Shown here: positions 37,913 to 46,805 of the stretch, piece by piece
Layout of the letters: the number at the start of each line of letters is the position of its first letter
Numbering within the stretch: position 1 is the first letter of the stretch
Notes under the pieces: model-generated
The model's database searches: none
What the model saw: the letters and a program-made list of their open reading frames with translations, nothing else
What the model was told of the DNA's origin: nothing
Position numbers and translations under genes: made by a program
Assembly: GCA_937988775.1 (NCBI GenBank)
Contig: CALKHP010000030.1
Span: 310,001-374,000, forward strand
DNA length: 64,000 nucleotides
Reading direction: 5' to 3'
Source: an uncultured Alphaproteobacteria bacterium
GTDB taxonomy: Bacteria > Pseudomonadota > Alphaproteobacteria > Rhizobiales > Beijerinckiaceae

Positions 37913-37928
37913 CGGCCAGCGCCTTTCA

Positions 37929-38027
37929 GAAGCGGGATCGGCGGATCAAGTCCGCCGATGACGGCTGAAATATTTGCGCCTCCCTCTCAACCGTCATGGG
38001 CCGGCTCGACCGGCCCATCCCGATACG
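37929..38027. repeat. intergenic dyad repeat, family A copy 4
   Basis: GAAGCGGGATCGGCGGATCA..., AAGTCCGCCGATGACGG, a ~30-base spacer, GTCATGGGCCGGCTCGACCG, GCCCATCCCG. Both halves are strong hairpins. Confidence 0.85.
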
Positions 38028-38087
38028 GAAGGGTGCTATTGTTCCAGCACGCTTTTGAAAAACACAGCGACCTGCGTCGAGCGATGT

Positions 38088-38891
38088 CTAGCGCCGCGGC
38101 AGATGAATGACATTATCCGCCCGTGGCACGGGCCGCGCCGGCCTGCGGCCGACCGCTTCGTTTTGCAGCCCGTAATGGCGCGCGAGCGCCGCCAGCGCCA
38201 GCAGCACCACGACCTTGCCGGCGCGCGCCGGCCAGCCGCGCTCGCGCTCCAGGGTTTCGAGCCCTTTCAGGAAGCCGCAGAAATCGATCAGCACGCCGGA
38301 AAACTCGGCGCCGATCGCGGTGCGCGCCTTGTCGACGCGCTGCTTGGCGGCGATCATCACCTCGCTCGGCAGCAGGCCGCCGCGCCATGACGAACCGCCC
38401 GGCGTCATCGTCCAGTCGGCGGTGACGCGCGGCAGCAGGCCGGACAGCGCCACATCGGCGCGGAAGCGCTCGCCGGCCAGGAAGCTCGCCTCATCGACGA
38501 GCGGCTGGCCGTTGCGGCCACGCCGGCTGCGCAGCCAGGCAAGCGGGCTCTCGTTCGGGTTGACGCATGGCGCGCCCGTGTCGCCGGCATCGTCGTCGGA
38601 AACGTCAGCCCGCGAGCCCGGGCCGGATGCCGCGCCCTGCCCCCTGCCCTTGGCCGTGACCTCCAGTTCCTGTTCCTTCGCGCCATGGCGCAGGCGCAGG
38701 TCGCCGCGCGCGATCAGCGGCGCGGCTTCGTCCTCGGCAAGGCTCGCCTCGCGCACCGAGACGGCGCCGATCTTGCCGATGACGATCCAGCGCTCCTCGC
38801 GCCTGATCGCGTAGCGGCCGCCGCGCCGCATGGCCTCGATGAAAATCCGCTGCGCGCGCGTCAAGACATTCGACTCGTTCCCCATGTCCAT
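38088..38891 (-). CDS. DUF6456 protein
   Basis: A 267-residue protein. The N-terminal ~60 residues (LTRAQRIFIEAMRRGGRYAI) may be a small DNA-binding region. The C-terminal DUF6456 block includes VNPNESPLAWLRSRRGRNGQ, FLAGERFRADVALSGLLPRV, LPSEVMIAAKQRVDKARTAI and SGVLIDFCGFLKGLETLERE-RGWPARAGKVVVLLALAALA. This family is restricted to alphaproteobacteria and is thought to be regulatory, without proof. It stands beside the DnaA-C-like regulator, as in other Hyphomicrobiales. Confidence 0.9.
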   Translation of the reverse strand: MDMGNESNVLTRAQRIFIEAMRRGGRYAIRREERWIVIGKIGAVSVREASLAEDEAAPLIARGDLRLRHGAKEQELEVTAKGRGQGAASGPGSRADVSDDDAGDTGAPCVNPNESPLAWLRSRRGRNGQPLVDEASFLAGERFRADVALSGLLPRVTADWTMTPGGSSWRGGLLPSEVMIAAKQRVDKARTAIGAEFSGVLIDFCGFLKGLETLERERGWPARAGKVVVLLALAALARHYGLQNEAVGRRPARPVPRADNVIHLPRR

Positions 38892-38961
38892 CTCCCCCCA
38901 ATGAAGACTTTCCTGTCAAAAACTTGGAAAATTCGGCCGCAAAAACTGGAAAATGCGCCTG

Positions 38962-39348
38962 TCAGAACGTGCCGGACCGGATCACGGAGCGCGCGCTGTG
39001 CGAGACAGCCTGCTCGAGCAGGACGAGTTGCAGGTCGAAACAACCCGCCGCGCGGTCACGTTCGACGCAGGTGAAGGCATGGCGGATCGTCGTGCGGTCA
39101 CGGCCCGACAGGCGCGACAGTTCCATGAAGTCGAGCCGCCCCGCCCGGCGCGCCAGATAGAAGGCGGCCTGGCGCGCGCCGCTGACGCGCTGCTTGCCGC
39201 GCGAGGCAAGGCGCAGGCGCGCCCACGGCACGCGGAAAGCGTTGACGGCGGCGATTTCGGCAAGGCGCAGGATAATGGCGGCGTTCAACGCCTGGATTGG
39301 TGCGAGCCGCAAGCGCGAAGCGGCTTCCATGACCGGGAGCAAACTCAT
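38962..39348 (-). CDS. DnaA domain IV-like HTH regulator
   Basis: A 128-residue protein whose C-terminal half matches the DNA-binding domain of DnaA: ARQAAFYLARRAGRLDFMEL, SRLSGRDRTTIRHAFTCVER. It has no ATPase domain. Such DnaA-C-like proteins are found as small regulators in Hyphomicrobiales near DUF6456. ATG 39348 has AAGGG upstream; 39330 is an alternative. An inverted repeat rich in TA lies just upstream (39370-39391). Confidence 0.87.
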   Translation of the reverse strand: MSLLPVMEAASRLRLAPIQALNAAIILRLAEIAAVNAFRVPWARLRLASRGKQRVSGARQAAFYLARRAGRLDFMELSRLSGRDRTTIRHAFTCVERDRAAGCFDLQLVLLEQAVSHSARSVIRSGTF

Positions 39349-39369
39349 GACACTAGCCCTTGGCAAAGG

Positions 39370-39391
39370 AAATAGGATTATTTACCTATTT
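39370..39391. promoter_or_regulatory. AT-rich inverted repeat upstream of the DnaA-C-like gene
   Basis: AAATAGG-ATTATTTA-CCTATTT. Very AT-rich for this genome and located ~25 bp before the start; a candidate operator, possibly for MucR, which prefers such sequences. Confidence 0.45.
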
Positions 39392-39520
39392 TTCGCCAAG
39401 ACAAGGTGCACAGCGGCGTATTCGCTCCGGGCGGGGATAACTGGCCCGATCCAGCGCCGGTTATGCCTGAACCGGCGCGAAGCGGTTGGCATCACGGCCG
39501 GCGGCCGGCGCAGGCAACGC

Positions 39521-39552
39521 AAAAGGCGCCGTCACGAGGGACGACGCCTTTT
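39521..39552. terminator. bidirectional terminator downstream of mucR
   Basis: AAAAGGCGCCGT-N8-ACGACGCCTTTT, one mismatch, with A and T runs on both sides. A further 9-bp hairpin without T run is at 39454-39478. Confidence 0.75.
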
Positions 39553-39613
39553 CTGCAAAAAGTGATTGCCACCAGCCATAAGCGGTTTGCCGCTGGCTGG
39601 CCGGCACAAAGCC

Positions 39614-40027
39614 TCAGCGGCGGCGACGCTGCTGGCCGAGGCCCATTTCCTTGGCGAGGCGCGAGCGCGCAGCGGCGTAGCTCGGGGCGACCATCGGGTA
39701 ATCGGCGGGCAGGCCCCACTTCTCGCGGTACTGCTCGGGCGACATGTTATACTGCGTGCGCAGATGCCGCTTCAACGACTTGAATTTCTTGCCGTCCTCG
39801 AGACAGATCAGAAAATCGGCGTTGACGGACTTCTTGACCGGAACGGCTGGCTTTGCCGGCTCGACCGGCGCTTCGACGGTCCCGGAAGAAACACGCTGCA
39901 ACGCGGCGTGGATTTCCGTGATCAAGCCAGGGAGTTCATGGGTCGGAACGGTGTTGTTGCTAACATACGCCGACACGATATCGGCCGCCAACTCAATGAA
40001 ATTGGAGGTGGATGGAGAATCGGTCAT
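39614..40027 (-). CDS. mucR: MucR/Ros-family transcriptional regulator
   Basis: A 137-residue zinc-finger regulator. ATG 40027 gives the usual N-terminal helix (IELAADIVSAYVSNNTVPTH). The DNA-binding region is DFLICLEDGKKFKSLKRHLR-TQYNMSPEQYREKWGL, with Cys75, Asp78 and His88; the His normally found in the RTHYN segment is Gln92 here, so zinc binding may be altered. YPMVAPSYAAARSRLAKEMG and a basic end follow. MucR proteins silence horizontally acquired and envelope genes in Hyphomicrobiales. Only weak AAGAAAG precedes the ATG. Confidence 0.95.
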   Translation of the reverse strand: MTDSPSTSNFIELAADIVSAYVSNNTVPTHELPGLITEIHAALQRVSSGTVEAPVEPAKPAVPVKKSVNADFLICLEDGKKFKSLKRHLRTQYNMSPEQYREKWGLPADYPMVAPSYAAARSRLAKEMGLGQQRRRR

Positions 40028-40299
40028 TCTCTTTTCTTTCTTGTAAGCATGCAGCCACGCTTGACCGCACCATAGCCTGAAACCTAGACGAACCGAATGC
40101 GAGAACCGATCCGAAGCAGAAGCCTGCACAGGAATCAGCGGGCAAACGGTTGCAGAGAACTACAGCAGAAGAGCCGGGGATGCAAAGGTATTGCGGACAA
40201 TAGTTGGCGCGAAATAGCACATCGAACACGACCTCTTGTCATTGAGCGGAAAGCTTCCTTGCAAATCATAGCCATACGCGCGGAAAGCCGCCGTTCATC

Positions 40300-42438
40300 A
40301 TGAATCGAATCTTCTCCTCCCCGGTGCTGTGCCCCGCGCGCCCGCCGCGCATCGCCGCGCGCCCGTCGCGCCGCGTGGTGCATGGCCACGCGCTTCCCGA
40401 CGAATTCGCCTGGCTGAAGGCGCGCAACTGGCCGAAAGTCCTGCAGGATCCGGCAGCGCTTCCCGCCGATATCCGCCAGGTCGTCGAGGCCGAGAACCGC
40501 CATGCCGACCGGGCGATGCGGCCGCTCGGCCGCCTGCGCCGCCGGCTGACGGCCGAGCTGCGCGGCCGCATCGAGGAGGATGACAGCTCGCCACCGATCG
40601 CCGACGGGCCGTTCGAGTATGGCGAGCGCTACCGCAAGGGCGGGCAGCAGCCGATCGTGTGGCGGCGCCCGCGCGGCGGCGGCCGGCGCCGCACGCTGCT
40701 CGATGGCGACCGCGAGGCGCATGGCAAGCCGTTTTTCGATCTCGGCACGTGGAGCGTCAGCCCGGATCACGCGCTGCTCGCCTGGGCGTCCGACACGATG
40801 GGCTCCGAGTTCCACACCATCGCCATTCGCGACCTGGCACGCGGCGCCGACATCGAAACCATCGCCGATTGCGCGCCGGCCTGCATCTGGAGCGAGGACC
40901 GACGCTTCCTGTTCTATGTCGCGCTCGACAAGATGGCGCGGCCGTACCGGGTGATGCGGCACGAACTCGGCACGCCGACGGCGCGCGACGCGATCGTGCT
41001 GGAGGAGACCGCGCCCGGCTTCTTCATCGATCTCGACCAGAGCCAGGACAGCACGCTCGGCCTGATCGCGATCGGCGACCACGAGACGAGCGAGACCTGG
41101 CTGATCGACCTGGCGGAGCCGCTGACGGCGCCGCGCCTGGTCGCGCCGCGCGAGCGCGGCATCGAATACCATGTCGACCGCCACGGCGACATGCTGGTGA
41201 TCCTGACCAACCGCGAGGCGCTCGATTTCCGCATCGTCGAGACGCCGCTGGCGGCGACGGCGCCGGAAAACTGGCGCGATCTCGTCGCCCATCAACCCGG
41301 CACGCTGATCACCGATCACGTCGTGCTGAGCGGCCATCTCGTGCGGCAGGACATGCGCGCCGGCCTGCCGCGCATCGTCATCCGCGCATGGCAAGATGGC
41401 GCGGAGGAAACCGTCGCCGTCGAGGGCGCCGCCTACGATCTCGAGTTCGAGCCCGGCAGCGAATACGACACCACGCTGCTGTGCTACACCTATTCGGCGC
41501 TAACCACGCCGGACGAGACCTACGATCTCGACCTGGCCAGCGGCGAACGCAAGCTCGTCAAGCGGCAGGCGGTGCCGTCCGGGCACGATCCCGAGCGCTA
41601 CGTCACGGGGCGGCTGTTTGCCACCGGCCATGACGGTGCCCTGGTGCCGATCACCATCTTGCACCGCAGCGACCTCGTGCGCGATGGCGGCGCGCCGCTA
41701 TTTCTGGAGGGCTATGGCGCCTATGGCGTCGCCAGCATGCCGGCCTTCGACGGCGATGTGCTGTCGCTGGTCGATCGCGGCTTCGTCTATGCCATCGCCC
41801 ATATTCGCGGCGGCACCGAGGGCGGCTGGCGCTGGTATCTCGACGGCAAGCGCGAGCACAAGCCGAACAGTTTTCACGATTTTCTCAGCGTCGCGCGCCA
41901 TCTCGCGGCGGAGGGCTACACCACGGCCGGGCGCATCGTCGCCACCGGCGCCTCGGCCGGCGGCATGCTGATGGGCGCGGTCGCCAACATGGCGCCGGAC
42001 CTGTTCGCCGGCATCATCGCCGAGGTGCCGTTCGTCGATGTGCTCAACACCATGCTCGACGAGAAACTGCCGCTGACCCCGCCCGAATGGCCCGAATGGG
42101 GCAATCCGATCAGCGACGCGCAAGCCTTCGCCACCATCCTTGGCTATTCGCCATATGATAACGTCGCGGCGCAGGCTTACCCGGCGATCCTGGCGCTGGG
42201 CGGGCTCGCCGACCCGCGCGTCACCTATTGGGAGCCGCTGAAATGGGTGGCGCGGCTGCGGGCGCGCATGACCGGCGGCGGGCCGGTGCTGCTGCGCACC
42301 AATACCGGCGCCGGCCATGGCGGCGAATCCGGCCGCTTCGACCGGCTGAAGGAAATCGCCCTGATGCAGGCTTTCGCGATCGCGGTCGCCTGCGCGCCGG
42401 AGGAGCCGCTGCCATGGCCTGAACAGCACGAGGCGTGA
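40300..42438 (+). CDS. ptrB: oligopeptidase B (S9 prolyl oligopeptidase family)
   Basis: A 712-residue serine oligopeptidase. The beta-propeller part includes EYHVDRHGDMLVILTNREAL and ISDHALL-like repeats; the alpha/beta-hydrolase part has the nucleophile Ser552 in ATGASAGGMLMGAVANM and catalytic His673 in NTGAGHGGESGRFD. GYGAYGVASMPAFDGDVLSL and AIAHIRGGTEGGWRWYLDGK are typical. It would cleave after basic residues in short peptides in the cytosol. Transcribed alone, divergent from mucR with ~270 bases between. Confidence 0.95.
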   Translation: MNRIFSSPVLCPARPPRIAARPSRRVVHGHALPDEFAWLKARNWPKVLQDPAALPADIRQVVEAENRHADRAMRPLGRLRRRLTAELRGRIEEDDSSPPIADGPFEYGERYRKGGQQPIVWRRPRGGGRRRTLLDGDREAHGKPFFDLGTWSVSPDHALLAWASDTMGSEFHTIAIRDLARGADIETIADCAPACIWSEDRRFLFYVALDKMARPYRVMRHELGTPTARDAIVLEETAPGFFIDLDQSQDSTLGLIAIGDHETSETWLIDLAEPLTAPRLVAPRERGIEYHVDRHGDMLVILTNREALDFRIVETPLAATAPENWRDLVAHQPGTLITDHVVLSGHLVRQDMRAGLPRIVIRAWQDGAEETVAVEGAAYDLEFEPGSEYDTTLLCYTYSALTTPDETYDLDLASGERKLVKRQAVPSGHDPERYVTGRLFATGHDGALVPITILHRSDLVRDGGAPLFLEGYGAYGVASMPAFDGDVLSLVDRGFVYAIAHIRGGTEGGWRWYLDGKREHKPNSFHDFLSVARHLAAEGYTTAGRIVATGASAGGMLMGAVANMAPDLFAGIIAEVPFVDVLNTMLDEKLPLTPPEWPEWGNPISDAQAFATILGYSPYDNVAAQAYPAILALGGLADPRVTYWEPLKWVARLRARMTGGGPVLLRTNTGAGHGGESGRFDRLKEIALMQAFAIAVACAPEEPLPWPEQHEA

Positions 42439-42478
42439 GCCGACGCTCCGCCGATGCCGCCCGCCTCAGCGCGCTGCG

Positions 42479-42796
42479 TTACCTCAGCCGCACCGAGGTG
42501 CAGCTGTTCAGGTAGGGCGGCAGCGGATAGCGCAGCGAAAGCCTTGCCTGCCAGAACTGGCACGCCTCGACGCTGCGGAAGCAGCCCTGGTAGGTGCGGC
42601 TGTCGAGCGGGTTGCTGTAGCGCGATGCGACCTGGCGGCTGCCCATGAAGAAGCCGGCAACGCCGAAATTCTCCGGCCCGCCGCCGAAGCGGCCGGCGCA
42701 GGCATAGCCTTCGGGGAAGACGACGCGCGCCTCGGCCGCCCCCGCTCCCAAGGCCAGGACAGCGAACAGGCAGGCTGCGAAAAAGGCGCGAGTCAT
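42479..42796 (-). CDS. small exported hypothetical protein
   Basis: A 105-residue protein with a signal peptide (RAFFAACLFAVLALGAGAAEA). The mature part has four Cys (GYACAGRF, YQGCFRSVEACQFW, LNSCTSVRLR) and an aromatic-rich FGVAGFFMGSRQVASRYSNP. Probably periplasmic. It resembles small conserved Hyphomicrobiales proteins of unknown function. It is convergent with ptrB, whose stop is ~40 bases away. Confidence 0.7.
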   Translation of the reverse strand: MTRAFFAACLFAVLALGAGAAEARVVFPEGYACAGRFGGGPENFGVAGFFMGSRQVASRYSNPLDSRTYQGCFRSVEACQFWQARLSLRYPLPPYLNSCTSVRLR

Positions 42797-42883
42797 CGAA
42801 GTCTCCGTCGGACGCCGCGTATTGGAGCAGCGGGCGCCGCCCTTGGCAAGCTCCATCATGAGCAAGCCATCACGGGCAAGCCA

Positions 42884-43867
42884 TCATGCAACGAAGCCGG
42901 GCGCTTTCCGTTCCAGCAGGGCAACGGCTTCCGTGACGAGGCGCGTGACGATCTCGGCCGCCGCCGGCACATCATGGATCAGCCCCGCCGCCTCGCCGAC
43001 GAAGACGCCGGCATTCTGCGCATCGCCACGCGCCACGCCGGCCGTGTACTCACCGGCGAGTTTGCCGGCGGTGGCGCGCAATTCCTCGTCGCGGCCGTGC
43101 CAGCGCTCGGTGAAGGCATTTTTCAGCACGCGCGCATCGAATTCCGGCGGCCAGGCGTAGCCACGCACGATATCGGCGGCGCTCTGGCGCACCGTGCCAT
43201 CGCCGCCGGCGGCGATTGCCGCGGCATGGAAGCTCGCCGGCACCAGCGCCTCGCGGCTCGCCCAGAAGCGCGAGCCGACCAGCACGCCATCGGCGCCGAG
43301 CATCAGGGCGGCGGCGAGGCCGCGCCCATCGGCAATGCCGCCGGCCGCGACCAGCACGGTGTTGGCCGCGTGCTTGGCCAGATAATCGGCCGCTTCCGGC
43401 ACGAGCGTGAAGGTGGCGCGCCGGCTGCCATGCCCGCCGGCCTCGGTGCCTTGCACCACGACGACAGCGGCGCCGGCCTCGATCGCCTGCCCGACATGGG
43501 CCAGCGTCTGGCACTGGCAGATCAGTTGCGCGCCCGCCGCATGGACCGCGCCGGCAAACGGGCGCGGATCGCCGAAGGACAGCATCAGCGCGCGCGGGGC
43601 ATGCGCGAGCGCCTGTTCGAGCAGGGCGGGCTGTTTGGCCAGCGACCAGGTGATGAAGCCGCAGCCGACGGGACGGTTGCCGGCGGCCGCGAACTGGCCC
43701 TCAAGCCAGTCGGCATTGCCGTAGCCGCCGCCGATCAACCCGAGCCCGCCTGCATCGCTGACCGCGGCGGCGAGCGCGCCGCCGGCGGCGAAGGCCATCG
43801 GCGCGCTGATGATCGGATGCTCGATGCCGAGCTTTTCGGTCAGGCGCGTGTTGAGTGTGCGGCTCAC
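42884..43867 (-). CDS. nitronate monooxygenase (NMO / 2-nitropropane dioxygenase family)
   Basis: A 327-residue FMN-dependent TIM-barrel enzyme. EKLGIEHPIISAPMAFAAGG is the N-terminal FMN site; GADAQLICQ-type, GAAVVVVQGTEAGGHGSRRA and VLVAAGGIADGRGLAAALML, then GADGVLVGSRFWASREA bind the phosphate. It oxidises alkyl nitronates to carbonyl and nitrite in known members. It stands between a small exported protein gene and a repeat. Confidence 0.93.
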   Translation of the reverse strand: MSRTLNTRLTEKLGIEHPIISAPMAFAAGGALAAAVSDAGGLGLIGGGYGNADWLEGQFAAAGNRPVGCGFITWSLAKQPALLEQALAHAPRALMLSFGDPRPFAGAVHAAGAQLICQCQTLAHVGQAIEAGAAVVVVQGTEAGGHGSRRATFTLVPEAADYLAKHAANTVLVAAGGIADGRGLAAALMLGADGVLVGSRFWASREALVPASFHAAAIAAGGDGTVRQSAADIVRGYAWPPEFDARVLKNAFTERWHGRDEELRATAGKLAGEYTAGVARGDAQNAGVFVGEAAGLIHDVPAAAEIVTRLVTEAVALLERKAPGFVA

Positions 43868-43898
43868 GGGCGAATGATCCTCAAAAAACCAGACGATA

Positions 43899-43972
43899 CC
43901 TCACCCTGAGCTTGTCGAAGGGTGGTCCAGAGCGCGCTGGAGCATGCTTCGACAGGCTCAGCATGAGGTGAG
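43899..43972. repeat. intergenic dyad repeat, family E
   Basis: CCTCACCCTGAGCTTGTCGA and GCTTCGACAGGCTCAGCATG with AGGTGAG form a long imperfect hairpin (single copy seen here). Such CTGAGCTTGTCGAAGG elements are frequent in alphaproteobacterial genomes. It separates NMO and the aminotransferase. Confidence 0.75.
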
Positions 43973-43988
43973 AGTTGTAGCGACGCCT

Positions 43989-44852
43989 TCACAGCTTGTT
44001 GGCGTGCGCGAACTCCCAATAGAGCTTGCGCGCCTTGCTATAGACCGGGCCGGCCTGCAGGTCGCGGTCCTCGATGCGCAGCACCGGTACGACCTTGGAA
44101 TAATTGCCGGTGGTGAAAATCTCGTCAGCGGCGCCGAAATCCTCGTAGCGCAGCGTCGTCTCCTCGACCGTCTCGCCGGCATCGCGCAACAGCCCGATGA
44201 CGCGCTGGCGCGTGATGCCGTTGAGGAAGGTGCCGTTGGCCTGCGGCGTCCTCACCACGCCGTCCTTGACCATGAACACGTTCGAGGTCGCGGTTTCGGC
44301 GACGTTGCCGAGCGAATCGCACACGAGCGCGTTGTCGAAGCCGCGCCCCTTGGCCTCGCGCAGCGCGCGGGCGTTGTTCGGGTACAGGCAGCCGGCCTTG
44401 GCATCGGTCGGCATCGTCTCGGATGTCGGGCGGCGGAAGCGCGTGCGCGTCAGGCTCATGCCGCCGGGCTGCGGCATCGCCGCCTCGAAGATGCACAGGC
44501 AGAAGCCGATATCGTCCTCGCTCGGCACGATGGTCGAGAGCCCCTCGCCTTCTCCCCAATACATCGGCTTGACGTAGAGCGCCGCGCCGTCGCCGAACTT
44601 CCTCGCGCCCTCGCGGGCAAGCTCGATGATGCGGCCATGCTCGACGTTCGGCTTCAGCCCCATCGCGGTGGCCGAGCGGTTGATGCGCGCGCAATGCTTG
44701 TCGAGATCGGGCGCCGTGCCCTCGAAGACGCGCGCGCCGTCGAACACCGAGGAGCCGAGCCAGGCGCCGTGGCTGCGCACGCCCATGATCGGCACATTGC
44801 CCTCGTGCCAGTTGCCGTTGAAGAACGTCAGCGTGCGCGACCAGTCAGCCAT
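43989..44852 (-). CDS. branched-chain amino acid aminotransferase-like (class IV)
   Basis: A 287-residue fold type IV PLP enzyme. ATG 44852 has GGGAGAG upstream. FFNGNWHEGNVPIMGVRSHG and SVFDGARVFEG start the fold; the PLP Lys is probably Lys152 in MPTDAKAGCLYPNN; ALVCDSLGNVAETATSNVFM binds the cofactor phosphate. It is closest to the IlvE/D-amino acid aminotransferase-like group rather than classic IlvE, so the substrate is uncertain. Divergent from the dehalogenase gene. Confidence 0.92.
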   Translation of the reverse strand: MADWSRTLTFFNGNWHEGNVPIMGVRSHGAWLGSSVFDGARVFEGTAPDLDKHCARINRSATAMGLKPNVEHGRIIELAREGARKFGDGAALYVKPMYWGEGEGLSTIVPSEDDIGFCLCIFEAAMPQPGGMSLTRTRFRRPTSETMPTDAKAGCLYPNNARALREAKGRGFDNALVCDSLGNVAETATSNVFMVKDGVVRTPQANGTFLNGITRQRVIGLLRDAGETVEETTLRYEDFGAADEIFTTGNYSKVVPVLRIEDRDLQAGPVYSKARKLYWEFAHANKL

Positions 44853-45026
44853 GGGGCTCTCCCGAGTTGAAAGAGCCATTCGATTCGCCCGGCGGCGAAA
44901 GGTCAACACCACGGCCGATGATGCTTGCTGATCGAAGCAAGACAGGTTTGTGATTGATCGCGCTTGTCGGGCCATCGCACGGCATGGCCCAATGCCGTCC
45001 CAGCCCATTGCCGAACGGAGCCCCCC

Positions 45027-45695
45027 GTGACCCGCGAACCCGCCACCGCCTTTGCCTTCGACGCCTACGGCACGCTGCTCGACGTCAACGCGGCGATCAT
45101 GCGCCATGCCGGCGCGCTCGGCGCCGAAGCGCCGGCCATGGCGGCGCTGTGGCGCGTCAAGCAGCTCGAATATAGCTGGACGCGCACGCTGATGGGCCGC
45201 TACGCCGATTTCTGGCAACTGACCGAGGAAGCGCTCGACTTCGTGCTCGCCCGCCACGCGGCGGCGCGGCCGCTACGGCAGCAATTGCTCGACGCCTACT
45301 GGCAGCTCGATGCCTATCCCGATGCCGCGCCGGCGCTCGGCGCCTTGAAGGCCGCCGGCAAGCGCGCCGTGATCTTCACCAACGGCACGGCAGCGATGGC
45401 CGAGGCGGCGGCGCGCCGCGCCGGGCTCGAGACGCTGATCGAGGGCATCGTCTCGGTCGATGCGATCAGGCGCTTCAAGACCGCGCCCGAGACCTACCGC
45501 TCGGTGTGCGACCGCTTCGGCCTGCCGGCGGACAGGATCGCGCTGGTTTCGTCCAATCGCTGGGATATTGCCGGCGCGGCGGCGTTCGGCTTGCAGACGA
45601 TCTGGTGCAACCGCGCCGGCATGCCGGACGAATATGCCGACCTCGCGCCCGGCCGCGTCATCGCATCCCTGTCGGAGTTGATGCCGGCGGCGTGA
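45027..45695 (+). CDS. haloacid dehalogenase type II (L-2-haloacid dehalogenase-like)
   Basis: A 222-residue HAD protein. GTG 45027 has GGAG six bases before. The nucleophile Asp12 is in FAFDAYGTLLDV; RAVIFTNGTAAMAEAAARRA gives motif II, FKTAPETYRSVCDRFG the Lys motif, and ALVSSNRWDIAGAAAFGLQT the acidic motif III. The order fits 2-haloacid dehalogenases. Whether it acts on haloacids in this host cannot be told. Ends one base before the convergent exporter gene. Confidence 0.92.
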   Translation: MTREPATAFAFDAYGTLLDVNAAIMRHAGALGAEAPAMAALWRVKQLEYSWTRTLMGRYADFWQLTEEALDFVLARHAAARPLRQQLLDAYWQLDAYPDAAPALGALKAAGKRAVIFTNGTAAMAEAAARRAGLETLIEGIVSVDAIRRFKTAPETYRSVCDRFGLPADRIALVSSNRWDIAGAAAFGLQTIWCNRAGMPDEYADLAPGRVIASLSELMPAA

Positions 45696-45696
45696 T

Positions 45697-46710
45697 TCAG
45701 CCGATGCGCAGCAGGTGGATCATCACCACGCTGATCGCGCCAATCAGCACCAGCGACAGCACCACGGCGAGCGTGACCGGGCCGCCGGAACGGGCAACCG
45801 TGCGCACATCGACGCCGAGGCCGAGCGCCGCCATGGCGAGCACGGTCAGCCAGGTCGCGAACCAGCCGGTCACCGGCAGGATGGCGTTCGGGATCAGGCC
45901 GAGCGAGCGCAGCACGAGGAGGCCCACGAAGCCGATGATGAACCACGGCACCAGCTTCCTGAACGAGAGCCGGCCGCTGAGATCGCGATGCGCGCGAAGC
46001 CCGAGCACGACCAGCACCTGCCCGAGCATCAGCACGCGCGTCAGCTTGACCAGCGTGCCCATCTGCACGCTGATGAGGCCGAGCGGCGCGGCGGCGGCCA
46101 GCACCTGCGGCACGGCATAGACGGTCAGGCCGGCGAGCACGCCATATTCCAGCGCCGAATAGTGCAGCAGCGGCGCGGCCAGCGGCAGGAACAGCACGAT
46201 CAGCACGCCGAGCACCGCCGTGAAGGCAATGGATGCGGCAACCTCGTCGCCGGTGGCGCCGATGATCGGCGCGGCGGCGGCGATCGCCGAGTTGCCGCAG
46301 ATCGAATTGCCGCAGGCGACGAGCACGGCAAGGCGCGGCGGCAGGCCGAGCAGCCGGCCAAGCCAATAGCTGCCGAACAGGGCGATGACCACGACGACGA
46401 TGATGCCGAGCAGCAGATACGGCCCGGCCGCCAGCACCGTCGCGGTGCTGATCGAGGCGCCGAGCAGCACGACCGCGACCTCGAGCAGGAACTTGGCCGA
46501 GATGTCGATGCCGGGCTTGAAGGCAGCACCTGGCGTCCACAGGCTGCGCACCGCGACGCCGATCAGGATGGCGATGACGAGCGCCTCGATCCAGGCCTGG
46601 CCGAAGAAATGCGCCTCGATTTCCGCGAGAACGGCGGAGACAAGCACGATGGCCACGCACAGAGCAAGCCCCGGCAGCAGGCGCCGGGCGGAGGGAATCA
46701 GGTTCGACAT
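45697..46710 (-). CDS. YeiH-family (UPF0324) membrane protein, putative sulfate/anion exporter
   Basis: A 337-residue membrane protein with about ten helices. RRLLPGLALCVAIVLVSAVL and GQAWIEALVIAILIGVAVRS, KFLLEVAVVLLGASISTATV, and RLAVLVACGNSICGNSAIAA match UPF0324 (YeiH). It is divergent from a LysR-type gene at 46806, the standard yeiH-yeiE arrangement, so the regulator probably controls it. Substrate not proven. Confidence 0.92.
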   Translation of the reverse strand: MSNLIPSARRLLPGLALCVAIVLVSAVLAEIEAHFFGQAWIEALVIAILIGVAVRSLWTPGAAFKPGIDISAKFLLEVAVVLLGASISTATVLAAGPYLLLGIIVVVVIALFGSYWLGRLLGLPPRLAVLVACGNSICGNSAIAAAAPIIGATGDEVAASIAFTAVLGVLIVLFLPLAAPLLHYSALEYGVLAGLTVYAVPQVLAAAAPLGLISVQMGTLVKLTRVLMLGQVLVVLGLRAHRDLSGRLSFRKLVPWFIIGFVGLLVLRSLGLIPNAILPVTGWFATWLTVLAMAALGLGVDVRTVARSGGPVTLAVVLSLVLIGAISVVMIHLLRIG

Positions 46711-46805
46711 CAGGGGCCCCAAACAGATTTCTCTCCTGATGCTCTCCCGCAATCGTCAAATCCATTGCAATATTCTTCACCAACCATTCGCTTGAGACGA
46801 AAGAT

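Noticed and set aside
43899..43972. CRISPR-like or attachment-site interpretation of the paired dyad
   Set aside because: Only one unit is present, it forms one hairpin, and there is no array or neighbouring integrase.
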